From NCBI RefSeq assembly GCF_018691265.1, contig NW_024881295.1:13188314-13252313 (forward strand): 64,000 nucleotides of DNA, read 5' to 3'. How positions within the stretch are numbered: the first letter of the stretch is position 1; each line of letters begins with the position of its first letter. A program made the translations under genes and the position numbers. The notes beneath the pieces were generated by a model, which saw only the letters and a program-made list of their open reading frames with translations, searched no databases and had not been told where the DNA came from. The DNA is from Tyto alba. Lineage: Eukaryota > Chordata > Aves > Strigiformes > Tytonidae. This document shows, one piece after another, positions 61,856 through 64,000 of the stretch.

Positions 61856-64000
61856 CTGAAATAATAGTGAAACAGAAAAAACATATGTATTTGTGAATCT
61901 ATTTGTCAGGCAAAGCACCTACTTCAATATGGCATTCAGGATGATGATTACAACTTTGCAATAATTGCTTGAAAATGCCCTCCAGAATTATAAACTACTA
62001 ACCATGATCCAAATTCACTTAACTCAGTGAATTTACCTCAGAAATGCATTTGACCTTATGTAGTTTATATAAAAGAGATTCTGCCAGTTTAGGCTTGTGA
62101 AATATGATTACCAAGCATTTGTAAATAAATTTGAAACCTGCGTTGTGCAATGCTTGAGAAAAAAGTAGGCATACATAGTTTTCCCTGTGAAAATTGAAAC
62201 TCTAACTTAAGCAGGATTTTGAACTCAGATGTGAAGAAATATCAGATTCTCCATGAAGTTCACCAGGGAATGATAATAAGGTTGATTTTCTGGAGGAGAG
62301 ATTCAGATGGAGGGTGCTCAACATGGACAGCAGCATGAAGAGACAAGATAGGTAATTCTGTCAAAGTGTAGATTATTATAAATATACTTTCCATAGTAGA
62401 TGCTTTCATAAATATCGTTCTTCTGCAAAAATCAGAAAAAAACAGGAAAACAGTTCTGATGTAAATTTTTTTTAACTCATGTATATTGTATTTGTTACAT
62501 GTTCCTTAGTAGTGTCTTAAAGGAACTTCGTGTTGCACTGATATGTCTCATAAAGGTGTATCACATCAATGCACAGTACCTCAGAGTTTTTTCTCAGTAC
62601 TGTACTTGTGATTGTTTGTGCTACATACCAGAATTAAAAAAAGATCAAGACAAAGCAAACACAATCTTTTTTCTAACCAAGACCTATAAAATTTCATAGC
62701 TGTTAAAGATCCAACAACCCACATCATAAAAGAGATAATAATTTTCCTTTGAAAATCGTCTGTATAATTTTACTATTTCGATACAAATAACTTTATGCAT
62801 GATTCTGGAAGCTAGCTGTATCCAAATGTGCTCATTATATAAATGCTTCCATTTTTAAATGGAATCATCAAATATTAAACATGACACAAAGCTCAGCCCA
62901 CTCAGCAGAAGTTGTAGATGTGGAACATCTCTGAGATTGGACCCAATTTAGCAAGTTCCACAGGATGTTTCTGTTACTCAAGAAGTGCTGTTAATATTTC
63001 TCAAATTAAATGAGACAATTTGCTTACTATCTCTTTATAAAATTACTAAGGCATGTAGTTTTTAAAATATCCTTGGAATTACCTTAGTATTATGAGAACA
63101 CAGTGAGGTTAATTACGAAATGTTAATGGTGCATTTTCTGAATTTTAAAAAAACCAATCTTGAGTGATAGGCTAACAAGAATGAGCTGCATTCACAACAG
63201 ATTCCTGTGTTTCAGTCTCTGCATTAATCAAAAACTGCTGAGTGAACTGCATGTGGGTTGATAAAATGTGAAAGAATGCTCTCAACTAGTTTCAGACCTG
63301 TAAGGTAAGCTTTGTTAAGAGAAGTACATTTACTCTATAATTTGTATGGCTGGAAATGTTTTTGCTATTTTAGTTGCAATGGAAAATGCTTAAAATTTTA
63401 ATCTATCTGTGCAGTTTAAAAAGCAAACGCAGTGACATACTGTCACTTCAGGAGAATGGAAAAGTGAAACTGCCGAAAAGACATTTGCCATGCAACCTGC
63501 TTGGATTTACTGTGCAATCTGAGTGCAGTCTGTGCATATGGCACTGCTGAGGAAAAGTCACACCGAGCCCCCTCGAGCTTGGATCTCTGCACGCTGGACT
63601 GCTGAGTCCTCTCTGCACCTCCCCTTACAAGAAGCAGAAATGCCCATGGGAGACGTCCTTCCTCCAGGGATAGAATTTATAAAGGCTCAGCCTCAGCGAT
63701 GTTCCTCATGCTGAGTGCCAACAGAAAGGTGGGTCTGAACTTCACGGGTGGGCCCAGGAGGCACAAAATTGTTGGTTCTGCCAGACAAGCCTGGCTGGCC
63801 TCGGCTGCCCCTGTGGGACCACAGAGTGATTTTGTCAGCACTGCGAGCTGCAAGGATGTGGCAGCGAGTGCCAGACAGACAGCAGGACATCAGGCTGCTC
63901 TGGCAGCCAGAGCCAACAGCCAGGACACCAAGCTCTCTGGTGTAGGGGGATAACCAGTGTTGTGGGGATGAAAGGACACTGCCACAGGTTATGGCGGAAG
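61856..64000. other. Last intron of PIK3C2G (part), with an unidentified GC-rich block
   Basis: AT-rich up to about 63400, without a recognised exon or repeat. From about 63430 to the window edge the base composition becomes clearly GC-richer (see findings). Short frames on both strands there (63523-63953) show no domain I know. Confidence 0.55.

Noticed and set aside
1..64000. CRISPR arrays, operons, riboswitches, tRNA or rRNA genes
   Set aside because: No regularly spaced repeats, no compact prokaryotic gene order and no cloverleaf-like sequence noticed. The window is a vertebrate multi-exon locus.

Overview
The window is vertebrate nuclear DNA, almost certainly avian. It has GT-AG introns and AT-rich intronic sequence, several CR1 retroposons with the bird-type 3' end, and solo LTRs of an avian ERV type. 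No bacterial, plasmid or CRISPR features are present.

One gene dominates. On the + strand, 12 coding exons between about 2.0 and 58.8 kb encode sperm phospholipase C zeta (PLCZ1). Spliced in phase they give EF hands, catalytic X domain, charged X-Y linker, Y domain and C2 domain, about 638 residues, with no PH domain. All PLC active-site residues I could place are retained, and every intron I can delimit has GT and AG ends. The one unsettled point is the start. The expected initiator position holds CTG (2034-2036) in a strong Kozak context, with an in-frame TAG 18 bases upstream.

On the left, reading divergently on the - strand (292 to about 1180), is a decayed copy of the intronless actin-capping gene CAPZA3. 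It has one frame for most of its length, three in-frame TAA stops and a frameshift near the N terminus. On the right, reading convergently on the - strand (61703-61855), is what looks like the last exon of PIK3C2G. The order CAPZA3 / PLCZ1 / PIK3C2G and all three orientations match my knowledge of the mammalian locus, which supports the PLCZ1 call over other PLC genes.

The introns are long (up to 12.3 kb). They hold CR1 fragments in both orientations (one ancient and CR1-L3-like), two related sense-strand solo LTRs (one carrying an expanded TAA microsatellite), an ATGA tetranucleotide array, T/G-rich low-complexity DNA just after exon 3, several small tandem duplications and one polyadenylated retrocopy-like block. 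I found no convincing extra protein gene or structural RNA. No wholly new system is evident. The most interesting points are the CTG start, the broken CAPZA3 neighbour, and the degenerate EF-hand loop and charge-segregated linker of PLCZ1.
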